A program made the translations under genes and the position numbers. The notes beneath the pieces are model-generated. The model saw nothing but the letters and a program-made list of their open reading frames with translations. It was not told where the DNA came from and did not search any database. Of a stretch of 64,000 bases of DNA, positions 44,785 to 53,761 are shown piece by piece. Position 1 is the first letter of the stretch. Each line of letters begins with the position of its first letter. This DNA is from Halomonas sp. 25-S5 (GTDB lineage Bacteria > Pseudomonadota > Gammaproteobacteria > Pseudomonadales > Halomonadaceae), in contig NZ_JARANV010000016.1 in assembly GCF_029889845.1 (NCBI RefSeq), positions 31,290 through 95,289 on the forward strand, read 5' to 3'.

Positions 44785-46322
44785 CAGCTTGTTTCCTCTT
44801 CCGAACCCGCCTTTTCCAGGAGCCCCTTACGCGCCAGCCAACCAGGCAGCAGCGCCGTGGCCGCGCTGATCAGCACCAACACCGCCAGCACCTTGGAAAG
44901 GGTGTTGTCCACTAGCCGCAGCCAGGGAATCGGGTCGACCACTGCCGCCAGCATGGTCTGTACATAGCCCTGTTCGGCGATGCCCCCCAGGATCATCCCC
45001 AGCACGATCGGCGCGGCATGAATGCCGATCAGTCTCAGGAAATAGCCCGCCACCCCCAGGATCAGCATGATGCCGACATCCAGCAGACTGTTACGCAGTG
45101 CATAAGTCCCGAGTATCGTGACCATCGCAATGGTCGGCAGCAGGAAATAGAAGGGTGTCTTGATGACCACGCGATGGATCAGGCGGCCACCCAACAACCC
45201 GACCGGCAACAGCATGATCGCCGCGAAGCCCATCGACAGGATGAAACCGTTGGTCAGCACGCCGGTCTCGGTGAACAGGTCGAGCCCAGGTCGCAGGCCG
45301 TGCATCAGCAGCACGCCGAGGATGATGGCATCCGGTGGCGCACCAGGAATACCCAGCGTCAACAGCGGCACCATGCTACCGGCGACCATCACGTTGTTGC
45401 TCGACTCGGATGCAATGACGCCATCGACATTGCCCTTTCCGAAGGAGGATGGATCGCTGGAGAAGCGCTTGGCTTCGTTGTAGGCCACCAGGCTGGTCAC
45501 GTTACCACCCGCCCCGGGGATAATGGCGATGATTTGCCCGATGAGGCAGGAGCGGATCAGGTTGGTCGGCCGGAGAAAGATATGCCGTCCCATCTTGCGG
45601 ATAGATGCGAGGGCACCACCCTCCAACTTGTTGCTTTCCTTCAGGGAGCCATGTCCCTGAGCCGCCATCGAGAGCAGTTCGGGCACGACGAACAGACCGA
45701 TCAGGGCCACGATCAGCACGATGCCTCCCTGCAAGGGCGGAAAATCGAAGATGAAACGGGTTTCGCCGCCGATCGGCGAAACCCCGATCGTGCTGAGCAA
45801 GATGCCGATACAACCACCCATCAAGCCCTTGAGCAGGGAGCCCCCTGCCAGGCTGGCGACCAGGGTCAGGCCCAGCATGGCGACCCAGAACATCTCCGCT
45901 GGTCCGAACACCACCGCCAGGCGGGCCAGTGGCGGCGCCAGCAACAGCAGAAACGCCACCCCGACGATGCCCCCCACGACCGAGGCGATCGTGGCTGCGG
46001 CCAACGCCTCGTAGGCTCGTCCCTGACGAGCCATGGGAAAGCCGTCGAAGGTGGTGGCGATCGACGATGGAGTACCGGGTGTATTGATCAGGATGGCGGT
46101 GAAGGCGCCACCGTAGATAGCGCCCATGTAGACGGCCCCCAGGGCCATCAGCCCCTGCAACGGGGACATCGTGAAGGTGAAAGGCAATAACACCGCCAGG
46201 GCCATGGTGGCGGTCAACCCCGGCAGCGCCCCGATGAATAGCCCTGCCGTTACCCCGACCAGAATGGTAACAAGCCCCTCGAGCGTCAGGATCGACAGTA
46301 GGGCCTCAACGAACATTTCCAT
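44784..46322 (-). CDS. tctA: Tripartite tricarboxylate transporter large subunit TctA
   Basis: 512 residues, about 12 membrane helices. Family motifs: VGVTAGLFIGALPGLTATMALAVLLPFTF near the start, FTAILINTPGTPSSIATTFDGFPMA, and LIGQIIAIIPGAGGNVTSLVAYNEAKRFS with SSNNVMVAGSMVPLLTLGIPGAPPDA. It is the main permease of the secondary transporter that works with a periplasmic binding protein. It overlaps tctB and likely imports the tartrate used by TarD. Confidence 0.94.
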   Translation of the reverse strand: MEMFVEALLSILTLEGLVTILVGVTAGLFIGALPGLTATMALAVLLPFTFTMSPLQGLMALGAVYMGAIYGGAFTAILINTPGTPSSIATTFDGFPMARQGRAYEALAAATIASVVGGIVGVAFLLLLAPPLARLAVVFGPAEMFWVAMLGLTLVASLAGGSLLKGLMGGCIGILLSTIGVSPIGGETRFIFDFPPLQGGIVLIVALIGLFVVPELLSMAAQGHGSLKESNKLEGGALASIRKMGRHIFLRPTNLIRSCLIGQIIAIIPGAGGNVTSLVAYNEAKRFSSDPSSFGKGNVDGVIASESSNNVMVAGSMVPLLTLGIPGAPPDAIILGVLLMHGLRPGLDLFTETGVLTNGFILSMGFAAIMLLPVGLLGGRLIHRVVIKTPFYFLLPTIAMVTILGTYALRNSLLDVGIMLILGVAGYFLRLIGIHAAPIVLGMILGGIAEQGYVQTMLAAVVDPIPWLRLVDNTLSKVLAVLVLISAATALLPGWLARKGLLEKAGSEEETS

Positions 46323-46433
46323 GATAACGACCTCGTCTGGCCCTCACCGCTTGGCCGTGAGACGACAGGGACAGGAATATCCTGCTAAGGCCACCCAGGC
46401 GGGCGGCCAAAGCCAGACATCCTGCCCTACCCT

Positions 46434-47393
46434 TCACTGCTGCGTTTGAGCGTCCTCGAGGATCGGTTGGTAGGCTTCCTCCAGGTCCTGGATCACCTGG
46501 TCGACCTCATCATCGGTGATGTAGGTCATGACGAAACCGAGCGGCTCCTGCTTGTCGGTGATACGGCGATTGGTCTCGGCGAAGGCCTCCTCGAGCCGGT
46601 CGACGACCGCCGTGGGGGTATCCTTCGGAACCGCGACACCACGGTAGGCACCGCCGACGATGTCATAGCCGAGCTCCTTGAAGGTCGGCACATCCGGCAT
46701 CGCCGGTACTCGTTCCTCGGAGGCCACGGCGAGCACCTTGGCACTGTCCTGCATCTGTACCCCGAGCATGGAGTAATTGAAGATGCCGGACACATGATTG
46801 CCTTGCACTGCGGCGGGTAGCGGCCCGGTACCCGTGAAGGGAATGTAGGTCACATCGATGCCCGCCTCACGTTCCAGGCGCAACACCCCCAGATGGTTGG
46901 CGCTATAGGTACCGCTGCCACCCAGTGTAACGGCCTGGGGATTCTCCTTGGCATAGGCCACGAGATCGTCCAGCGTATCGAAGGGGCTTTCCTTGGGCAC
47001 GATCAGGGCATTGGGTGTGAAATGAAAGAAGGTGACGATCTTCCAGTTGTCGGTCTCGAAACCGGCATTGGACCGCATGATTGGCTGGGCAATGATGTGC
47101 GGGATATTGACGCCGATCATTTCGTAGCCGTCGGGTGCAGCACTGTTCTGGAACTCGCTCCAGGCCACGGCTCCGCCGCCACCGGGACGGTGAGTCACGT
47201 TGACGTCAGTACCCAGGATCTCCTCCAGATGCGGCTCCTGGAAACGCGCCGTGACGTCTGACTCACCACCGGGATCAAAGGGAATCGTGTAGGTGATGGG
47301 CTCTTCCGGGTACTCGGCCTGAGCCAGGCCGGCAAGGCCCATGGCGGCGACGGCCGTCACGGCCATCGTCAGCGTCTTGTAGGTGAAGGTCAT
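46434..47393 (-). CDS. tctC: Periplasmic tricarboxylate-type solute-binding protein TctC
   Basis: 319 residues with a signal peptide (AVTAVAAMGLAGLAQA). The TctC/Bug fold is seen in EPITYTIPFDPGGESDVTARF, VTHRPGGGGAVAWSEF, VTLGGSGTYSANHLGVLRLE and YRGVAVPKDTPTAVVDRLEEAF. It captures the carboxylate and delivers it to TctAB. First transport gene after the GntR regulator; a 111-bp gap separates it from tctA. Confidence 0.93.
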   Translation of the reverse strand: MTFTYKTLTMAVTAVAAMGLAGLAQAEYPEEPITYTIPFDPGGESDVTARFQEPHLEEILGTDVNVTHRPGGGGAVAWSEFQNSAAPDGYEMIGVNIPHIIAQPIMRSNAGFETDNWKIVTFFHFTPNALIVPKESPFDTLDDLVAYAKENPQAVTLGGSGTYSANHLGVLRLEREAGIDVTYIPFTGTGPLPAAVQGNHVSGIFNYSMLGVQMQDSAKVLAVASEERVPAMPDVPTFKELGYDIVGGAYRGVAVPKDTPTAVVDRLEEAFAETNRRITDKQEPLGFVMTYITDDEVDQVIQDLEEAYQPILEDAQTQQ

Positions 47394-47537
47394 GGCATGC
47401 TCCGACTTAGTTATATTGTCTTGTGTAATGTTGTCTTCATCGTTGACGGTAGCCGGGCCAGTTCATGGACTTGTTAGGGTCTGCCTGCGGTCTACCGAGG
47501 CGCACCAGCTTCAACCAGCGTGGACGACCTCATTGCT

Positions 47538-47567
47538 CAAGCTAGCCGAGTTGTAAAAGTTGTCAAG
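47538..47567 (-). promoter_or_regulatory. Candidate promoter/operator of tctCAB-tarD
   Basis: Minus strand TTGACA (47561-47566) with TAGCTT about 16 bp downstream, overlapped by the inverted AACTTGACAACTTTTACAACT, which is partly symmetric (ACTTG..CAACT). Fits a -35/-10 pair with a regulator site; weak evidence. Confidence 0.35.
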
Positions 47568-47571
47568 TTAC

Positions 47572-48309
47572 TCACCCCTCGAAGACCCGCCGCCGCGAAT
47601 TGCGCAGGTGCCGTTGCATGCATCGGCCGGCCCGCTCGTCATCGCCGGCCAGGATGCTGTCGTGGATGTCGCGATGCTCTTGCTGGACCTCCGGGACATG
47701 ATGCTCCGGGCGCCTCAGGCCCAGCCCACGTGCCAGGTTCTGGCCATAGGTGATCGCCGCCTCGAGCGAGAGCAGGGTGTCGGAGAAGAAGCGGTTGTGG
47801 GTGGCCTTGGCGATGGCGAGATGGAAGCCGAAGTCGGCATCCACCCCCAGGGCGTTGTCGCGAATGCGCTGTTCGAGCAGTGCCAGCGCCCGCGTGAGCG
47901 CCGCCCGGTCCTCGCCGGTGGCCTTGAACGCCGCCAGGCGGGCGGCTTCGGACTCGACGGCGATCCGGAACTCGAAGCAGCGCTGGATGTCCGCCAGGCT
48001 CTCCAGCGGGGCGAACTCGAGCATGGCGCGATCGGGGCGACGCTGGACGAAGCTGCCGGAGCCGCGATGCGAGCGCACCAGGCCATCATCCCGCAGCCGG
48101 GCCAGGGCCTCGCGCACGATCGGGCGGGACACGCCGTAGCGGCTTGCCAGCTGCTCTTCCGAGGGCAGACGCTGGCCCTCCGCGATGTCGCGATTGATGA
48201 TGCGATCGATGATGTCGCCGTAGACCCGATCGCTGAGCTTCTCTCCCTTGCGGCATGGCTCGCCGTCCGGCGAGTCGTCGGAGGCGCGCGTCTCCACTCG
48301 TGAATCCAT
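47572..48309 (-). CDS. GntR/FadR-family transcriptional regulator
   Basis: 245 residues from the ATG at 48309 with AGGAG six bases upstream. N-terminal wHTH (LPSEEQLASRYGVSRPIVREALARLRDDGLV, SHRGSGSFV) and a C-terminal FCD helical domain (CFEFRIAVESEAARLAA, DADFGFHLAIAKATHNRFF, EHRDIHDSILAGD), usual for carboxylate-sensing regulators. The gene lies directly upstream of tctC-tctA-tctB-tarD and probably represses it until tartrate is present. An AT-rich stretch with TTGTAAAAGTTGTCAAG near 47551 may be its site (inference). Confidence 0.88.
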   Translation of the reverse strand: MDSRVETRASDDSPDGEPCRKGEKLSDRVYGDIIDRIINRDIAEGQRLPSEEQLASRYGVSRPIVREALARLRDDGLVRSHRGSGSFVQRRPDRAMLEFAPLESLADIQRCFEFRIAVESEAARLAAFKATGEDRAALTRALALLEQRIRDNALGVDADFGFHLAIAKATHNRFFSDTLLSLEAAITYGQNLARGLGLRRPEHHVPEVQQEHRDIHDSILAGDDERAGRCMQRHLRNSRRRVFEG

Positions 48310-48426
48310 GGTCGTCTCCTGCGGCTTTCCCATAGCATAAGCCACCCCTCGCCCGGAGAGGAGCGGTCCAGCTGCCCGACCCGCCATGGTAGGCTTGGCG
48401 GATACTTGTTAGCCGGGAGCCTGATC

Positions 48427-49584
48427 ATGACCGCCGCCGAGATACTCGACCGCCTGGTGGGCTTCGCCACTGTCTCGCGGGATTCCAACCTGGCCTTGAT
48501 CGAGTGGGTCGAGGGCTTGCTTGATACGCACGGCGTGGCGCACTGGCGGGTGGAAAGCGACGATGGCCGCAAGGCTAACCTGCTGGCGCGCATCGGCCCC
48601 GCCGAGGCCGGCGGCGTGGTGCTCTCCGGCCATACCGACGTGGTGCCGGTGGACGGGCAGCCCTGGTCCAGCGACCCCTTCACCCTGGTCGACAAGGGTG
48701 ACGGCCGGCTCTATGGCCGCGGCAGCTGCGACATGAAGGGCTTTATCGCCTGCGCGCTGGCCGAGGTGCCGCGCTGGGTGAAACAGGAACTGGCGACGCC
48801 GATCTGGCTGGCGTTCTCCTACGACGAGGAGGTGGGCTGCATCGGCGCCCCGCGGATGATCGAGCGGCTGCTGGCCGACCACCCTCGCCCGGCGGCGGTG
48901 ATCGTCGGGGAACCGACCATGATGCACCCGGTGGTGGCCCACAAGGGGGCGACCAACCTGCGCACCACCGTGACCGGCCGTGCCGCCCACTCGAGCCAGG
49001 TCAACCAGGGGGTCTCGGCGATCCACGTGGCCGCCCGCCTGGTGACGCGGATCGAGGACGTGATGGCCGAACTCAAGGCCGAGGGGCGCGTGGACGAGGC
49101 CTTCAACGTGGTGCACTCGAGCCTGCACGTCGGCAAGATCCAGGGTGGCACGGCCATCAACATCATGGCCCGGGAGTGCACCTTCGAGTGGGAGATCCGA
49201 CACCTGCCCAGCGACCGCTTTGAGGAGCTGCTCGCGCGGGTGAACGAGACCACGGCCGGCCTGGAGGCCGAGATGCGAAAGCGCGCGCCGGACGCCGCCA
49301 TCGTCACCGAGGCGCTGAACACCACCGTGCCGGCGCTGGCCGACGACAACAACGCCGAGGTGCTGGCGCTGTGTTGCGACCTGCTCGACGAGCGCCCTGC
49401 CGGTGCCGTGGCCTATGCCACCGAGGCCGGCCAATTCCAGCGCGAAGGACTGCCCACGGTGATCTGTGGCCCGGGGAGCATCGGCCAGGCCCACCAGCCC
49501 GACGAGTATCTCGACATCGAACAGCTCGCGGCGGGAACGGCCTTCATGGTGGCACTGGGCGAGCGGCTGCAACGCCGACAATAA
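48427..49584 (+). CDS. argE: Acetylornithine deacetylase
   Basis: 385 residues from the ATG at 48427 (GGGAG upstream). M20-family metallopeptidase: SGHTDVVPVDG (His, Asp ligands), GRGSCDMKGFIAC (catalytic Asp, metal Asp), SYDEEVGCIGAP (Glu pair), GEPTMMHPVVAHKG, and the C-terminal GPGSIGQAHQPDEYL. It removes acetyl from N-acetylornithine in arginine synthesis. The small dimerisation domain is intact. Divergent from the GntR gene. Confidence 0.93.
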   Translation: MTAAEILDRLVGFATVSRDSNLALIEWVEGLLDTHGVAHWRVESDDGRKANLLARIGPAEAGGVVLSGHTDVVPVDGQPWSSDPFTLVDKGDGRLYGRGSCDMKGFIACALAEVPRWVKQELATPIWLAFSYDEEVGCIGAPRMIERLLADHPRPAAVIVGEPTMMHPVVAHKGATNLRTTVTGRAAHSSQVNQGVSAIHVAARLVTRIEDVMAELKAEGRVDEAFNVVHSSLHVGKIQGGTAINIMARECTFEWEIRHLPSDRFEELLARVNETTAGLEAEMRKRAPDAAIVTEALNTTVPALADDNNAEVLALCCDLLDERPAGAVAYATEAGQFQREGLPTVICGPGSIGQAHQPDEYLDIEQLAAGTAFMVALGERLQRRQ

Positions 49585-49635
49585 ATGGCGTTACCAAGGC
49601 ACGCCGTCGGCGCCTTCACACCACAATGCGATGAT

Positions 49636-49651
49636 CCACAATGCATTGTGG
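49636..49651. repeat. 16-bp perfect palindrome near argE end
   Basis: CCACAATGCATTGTGG, with a nearby direct copy of CCACAATGC at 49621. It lies between argE and the deaD terminator. Possibly a protein-binding site; no known consensus recognised. Confidence 0.5.
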
Positions 49652-49662
49652 GATGATCCATG

Positions 49663-49694
49663 AAAAAGACCCCCACACCTTGCGGTGCGGGGGC
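49663..49694 (-). terminator. Rho-independent terminator of deaD
   Basis: On the minus strand the stem CCCCCGCACC / GGTGTGGGGG around GCAA is followed by TCTTTTT. It is 39 bases past the deaD stop. Confidence 0.85.
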
Positions 49695-49732
49695 CGTTTG
49701 CGTTCCGGGGCCGGACTCAGGCCCAGCCGGGA

Positions 49733-51448
49733 TCAGGCGCTGGTGCGACGGCGAATCGGCGCGTCACCGTCCTGGCGACGACGCGGGGCGCGCTCCGGCG
49801 CGCCCTTGTCCTCGCTGATCTCCAGCGGACGACCGGCGACGCGGGCCCGGGCCATCTTGGTCAGGATGCTTTCCGGCAGCGAACTCGGCAACTCGACCAC
49901 CGAGAAGGCGGTGCGGATGTCGATGCGGCCGATGCGGCTGCCCTCGATGCCGCCCTCGTTGGCCAGGGCGCCGACCAGCTGGCCGGGCTTGACGCCATCC
50001 TGGTGGCCCACGGCAACGCGATAGCGGGTCATGCCTTCCCGCGGCGCCCGGTCTTCACGATCACCGCGACGCTTCGGGTTGCCGTCACGCGAGTTGCGGT
50101 CATTGTTGCGCTCGGCACGCGGCGCCTGCACACGACCGATGGGGGGCTCGTCGGCACGCGCCATGCGCGCGAAGGCACAGGCCAGCTCGATGGGGTCGTG
50201 CCCCTCCTCGACCATCCGCTCGACCAGGGCGCGCTGCTCGTCGGCACCGGCGGTCAGGGCGGCGACCACGCGCTGGTGGAACATCTCGTCGCGGTGGGCG
50301 CGGATGGCGGCCTCGTCGGGCACCGCCATTTCGCTCATCTTCTGGCCGGTGGCCTGCTCGAGCCAGCCCACCTTGCGGCCCTCGCGGAAGCCGACGAAGG
50401 TGATGGCGATGCCGGTGCGCCCGGCACGGCCGGTACGGCCGATGCGGTGGGTGTAGGCTTCACCGTCCTGGGGCAGGTCGTAGTTGATGATGTGGGTCAG
50501 GCGCGACACGTCCAGGCCGCGGGCGGCCACGTCGGTGGCGATCAGAATGTCGATCTTGCCACGCTTGAGGCGCGTGATGGTGCGCTCGCGCAGGCTCTGG
50601 TCCAGATCACCGGAGAGGCTGGCGACGTTCATGCCGCGGGCAGAGAGCTGCTCCATCAGGGTGGTGCAGGCGGCCCGGGTACGCACGAAGACGATGGCCC
50701 CGTCGACCGGCTCGACCTCGAGGATGCGCGCCAGTGCCTCCTGCTTGGCCCCACCGTCGACCCGCACCATGCGCTGTTCGATGCTGGCGGCGGTCCCGAC
50801 CTTGGATTCGATGGCCACCTTGACCGGATCGACCAGGTAGCGATTGACGATGCGCTCGATCTCGGCCGGCAGGGTGGCGGAGAAGAACACCCGCTGGGCG
50901 TCCTTCGGGGTGTCGGCCACCACGCGCTTGACGTCGTCGATGAAGCCCATGCGCAGCATCTCGTCGGCTTCGTCGAGCACCAGGGCGGAGAGGCCGTCGA
51001 GCTTGAGGCTGCCGCGATCCAGGTGATCGATGACCCGGCCCGGGGTGCCCACCACCACCTGGGCGCCACGCCGCAGCGCGGAGAGCTGCTCGCGATACTC
51101 CTGACCGCCGCACAGGGTGGCGACCTCAAGACCCTTGAGGTTCTGGCCGTATTTGCTGAAGGACACAGCCACCTGCTGGGCCAGCTCGCGGGTCGGCGCC
51201 AACACCAGCACCTGGGGCTCGCGGCGGGTCAGCTCGAGGCGGGACAGCAGCGGCAGGGCGAAGGCAGCGGTCTTGCCGGTGCCGGTCTGGGCCTGGCCCA
51301 GCATGTCACGTCCTTCCAGCAGCGCAGGGATGGTCTGCGCCTGGATCGGCGACGGGGTCTCGTAGCCCTGGGATTTCACGGCAGAGAGAACGTCAGGCAG
51401 CAGGGCCAGATCGCCGAAGCTCGGCGAGGCGACAGAAGTCGAGGTCAT
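49733..51448 (-). CDS. deaD: DEAD-box RNA helicase DeaD/CsdA
   Basis: 571 residues. All helicase motifs are in order: Q motif (GYETPSPIQAQTIP), AQTGTGKT, PTRELAQQ, TPGRV, DEAD, SAT, FVRTR, ATDVAARGLD, HRIGRTGRAGR. A DbpA/CsdA-type RNA-binding domain follows at about 470-545 (MTRYRVAVGHQDGVKPGQLVGALANEGG), with Arg-rich linkers. It remodels rRNA and mRNA structure, important in ribosome assembly and cold adaptation. The 425-bp upstream gap suggests a long regulated leader. Confidence 0.95.
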   Translation of the reverse strand: MTSTSVASPSFGDLALLPDVLSAVKSQGYETPSPIQAQTIPALLEGRDMLGQAQTGTGKTAAFALPLLSRLELTRREPQVLVLAPTRELAQQVAVSFSKYGQNLKGLEVATLCGGQEYREQLSALRRGAQVVVGTPGRVIDHLDRGSLKLDGLSALVLDEADEMLRMGFIDDVKRVVADTPKDAQRVFFSATLPAEIERIVNRYLVDPVKVAIESKVGTAASIEQRMVRVDGGAKQEALARILEVEPVDGAIVFVRTRAACTTLMEQLSARGMNVASLSGDLDQSLRERTITRLKRGKIDILIATDVAARGLDVSRLTHIINYDLPQDGEAYTHRIGRTGRAGRTGIAITFVGFREGRKVGWLEQATGQKMSEMAVPDEAAIRAHRDEMFHQRVVAALTAGADEQRALVERMVEEGHDPIELACAFARMARADEPPIGRVQAPRAERNNDRNSRDGNPKRRGDREDRAPREGMTRYRVAVGHQDGVKPGQLVGALANEGGIEGSRIGRIDIRTAFSVVELPSSLPESILTKMARARVAGRPLEISEDKGAPERAPRRRQDGDAPIRRRTSA

Positions 51449-51873
51449 TAATCACACCTTGGTAGGCCGACGGGGCCGGCAGAAATTCAGTGGCGTCCCT
51501 GACGCGTGCAACACGCTCAGGCATCTACGTTCCGTCCAACGGAGCGTCGGATGAGCAAATCGGAGTCGGGGACGCCGGTCGCACCTGGCATTCGGTCCAC
51601 GCCATCGGGGATGGCCCATGAACCGCTGTGGCGACCGTTTGCGCCGATCTCGCCCGGGTGGCGTGATCTTGGTGGCGCTCCATCTACACAATTCGAACGC
51701 GTGTGGGCCAGTTCTTGCGTCACTGAGCCCGGCGTTTCGGCGCCCACCTGCCTGAGGCAGCGTGGCGTCGTCATGATGGTGGGGTCAACACATGCGAGGA
51801 GCGCGCATGCTACCATCGTCGACTGCCACTGACCAGCCTTTTTTCGAGGCCCCTATCCCGCCGGGAGTGCTGC
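51449..51873. other. Long divergent gap between deaD and yaiI
   Basis: No credible gene. A minus-strand stem CGTTCCGT / ACGGAGCG lies at about 51524-51545 in the probable deaD leader. Long structured 5' leaders are known for csdA mRNAs. The rest shows no other clear signal. Confidence 0.4.
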
Positions 51874-52329
51874 ATGCCGAATCTGTGGGTCGATGCCGAT
51901 GCCTGCCCCAGGGTGGCGCGCGAGATCATCGTGCGCGCCGCCGAACGTACCGCCACGCCGACCTGGTTCGTAGCCAACCACGCCGTGCCGCTGCCGCCCT
52001 CGCGGTGGGTCAAGGGCCTGGCGGTGAGCCAGGGCTTCGATGCCGCCGACAACGAGATCGTCGCGCGCCTCGATCGGGGCGACCTGCTGATCACCTCGGA
52101 CCTGCCGCTGGCCCTGGAGGCCATCGAGCGCGGTGCCGGGGTAATGACCACCCGCGGCGAGACGCTGGATGCCAACAACATCCGCGCCCGGGTACAAATG
52201 AGGGACTTCATGGAGACCCTGCGCGCCAGCGGCGAGCATACCGGCGGCCCCAGTGGCTACTCCGACAGCGACCGCCGCGAGTTCGCCAATGCGCTGGATC
52301 GCTGGCTGGCCAGGAAGCCCCGCCGCTGA
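51874..52329 (+). CDS. YaiI/YqxD (DUF188) family protein
   Basis: 151 residues. LWVDADACPRVAREIIVRAAER at the start, VSQGFDAADNEIVARLDRGDLLITSDLPLA and GVMTTRGETLDANNI are the invariant blocks of the UPF0178/DUF188 family, a PIN-like fold with conserved acidic residues (DAD, D-x-x-DN). Proposed RNase activity is unproven. GGGAG lies upstream of the ATG. The end is followed by the 35-bp repeats. Confidence 0.9.
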   Translation: MPNLWVDADACPRVAREIIVRAAERTATPTWFVANHAVPLPPSRWVKGLAVSQGFDAADNEIVARLDRGDLLITSDLPLALEAIERGAGVMTTRGETLDANNIRARVQMRDFMETLRASGEHTGGPSGYSDSDRREFANALDRWLARKPRR

Positions 52330-52354
52330 AGCCGCCGCTGAAGCCGCCGCTGCG

Positions 52355-52544
52355 CGACGGATCGCGCTGCAAGCAGCGCTCCTACAGGGTGCGGAGCCAC
52401 CGGAAAAGCTTTGCCCCCAAAGGATGCGGAGCCACTGGAAAAGCTTTGCCCCCAAAGGATGCGGAGCCACTGGAAAAGCTTTGCCCCCAAAGGATGCGGA
52501 GCCACTGGAAAAGCTTTGCCCCCGAAGGGTGCGGAGCCACTGGA
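52355..52544. repeat. REP-like unit plus 4.4 copies of a 35-bp tandem repeat
   Basis: CGCTGCAAGCAGCGCTCCTACAG (52363 region) is followed by about 4.4 contiguous copies of a 35-bp unit, TGCGGAGCCACTGGAAAAGC plus TTTGCCCCCAAAGGA, from about 52391 to 52544. Copy 1 has CCG for CTG and copy 4 ends CGAAGGG. A further AGGAGCTTTGCTCGCAAAGCG hairpin lies at about 52556. No gene. Confidence 0.85.
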
Positions 52545-52657
52545 CAGGTTGTCGTAGGAGCTTTGCTCGCAAAGCGATTGGTACGTGCTGAGGCCCGCTC
52601 TTGGCCCTTGGCCTTTGACCCTTGGCGCTCGGCGCTCGGCGCTCGGCGCTTTAAAGC

Positions 52658-53662
52658 TTACCCTGTCTCGCGGATCCCCTTGCCGGGCAGCCGCTCGCGG
52701 TCATGGGGCCGATCGAGGCCGAGCAGCGGGCCGTAGGGCACGATGCCGGTCGGGTTGATGGTGTCGTGGCTGACATAGTAGTGGCGCTTGATGTGGTCGA
52801 AGTCCACCGTCTCCGCGATGCCCGGCCACTGGTAGAGCTCGCGGACGTAGTTGGCGAGATTCGGGTAGTCCTCGATGCGCCTCAGGTTGCACTTGAAGTG
52901 GCCGTGATAGACGGCATCGAAGCGAATCAGGGTGGTGAACAGCCGGATGTCGGCCTCGGTCAACCACTCGCCGGCCAGGTAGCGGTTCTCCGCCAAGCGC
53001 GCCTCCAGACGATCGAGCGCCTCGAATAGCGCCACCACATGCTTCTCGTAGACCGACTGCTCGGTGGCGAAGCCAGACTTGTAGACGCCGTTGTTGATGT
53101 GGTCGTAGACATCGGCGTTGACGGCATCGATGGTCTCACGCAGGTCCTCAGGGTAGAGGTCCAGGCGGTTGCCCGTCAGGTCATCGAAGGCGCTATTCAG
53201 CATCCTCAGCAGGTCCGCTGACTCGTTGTTGACGATGCGCCCCGATTGCCTGTCCCAGAGCGCCGGTACGGTGACACGCCCCGTGTAGTGGGGGTCGGTC
53301 AGGGTGTAGAGTTCGCGGTGGTAGGCCACGCCGTTGAGCGGGTCACCGCTCGAACCCTCGTCCTGGCGATAGGTCCAGCCCTGGTCGAGCATCAGCGGGC
53401 TGACGTGGGAGACCCCGATGGCCGACTCAAGCCCCTTGAGCCGGCGCATGATCAGCACGCGATGCGCCCAGGGACAGGCCAGCGACACATAGAGATGGTA
53501 GCGGCCGGCCTCGGCGGGCAGCCCCGGCTGTCCGTCGGGTCCTGGTTGACCGTCCGCGGTGACCCAATCGCGCAGCTTGGCGGATTCGCGTACGAACTCG
53601 CCGCCGTGTTTATCGGTGTCATACCACTGGTCGTGCCAGGTGCCGTCGATCAGAAGCCCCAT
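52658..53662 (-). CDS. Glutathionyl-hydroquinone reductase (YqjG-like GST)
   Basis: 334 residues, Xi-class GST. LYVSLACPWAHRVLIMRRLKGLE carries the catalytic Cys (CPWAHR), VPALWDRQSGRIVNNESADLLRML is the glutathione site, and the C-terminal helical part has EADIRLFTTLIRFDAVYHGHFKCN and YVSHDTINPTGIVP, all usual for these enzymes. They use glutathione to reduce glutathionyl-hydroquinones or similar adducts. Next to a LysR/pirin pair, another quinone-linked family. Confidence 0.93.
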   Translation of the reverse strand: MGLLIDGTWHDQWYDTDKHGGEFVRESAKLRDWVTADGQPGPDGQPGLPAEAGRYHLYVSLACPWAHRVLIMRRLKGLESAIGVSHVSPLMLDQGWTYRQDEGSSGDPLNGVAYHRELYTLTDPHYTGRVTVPALWDRQSGRIVNNESADLLRMLNSAFDDLTGNRLDLYPEDLRETIDAVNADVYDHINNGVYKSGFATEQSVYEKHVVALFEALDRLEARLAENRYLAGEWLTEADIRLFTTLIRFDAVYHGHFKCNLRRIEDYPNLANYVRELYQWPGIAETVDFDHIKRHYYVSHDTINPTGIVPYGPLLGLDRPHDRERLPGKGIRETG

Positions 53663-53761
53663 GGGTCATCTCCTTCATGCCGGTGAGCGAGTGCTCGATT
53701 ACGAAATTGCCCCCAGCATAAGGCGAATCCATCAACGCTCAAGCGCAGGTTTTGCGCCCCA

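Noticed and set aside
49685..51451. 588-codon open frame on the plus strand
   Set aside because: Exactly antisense to deaD, whose helicase motifs are complete.
52391..52544. Possible CRISPR array or repeat protein
   Set aside because: Contiguous 35-bp units without spacers; a 35-bp period breaks the reading frame each copy, so it is not a coding repeat.
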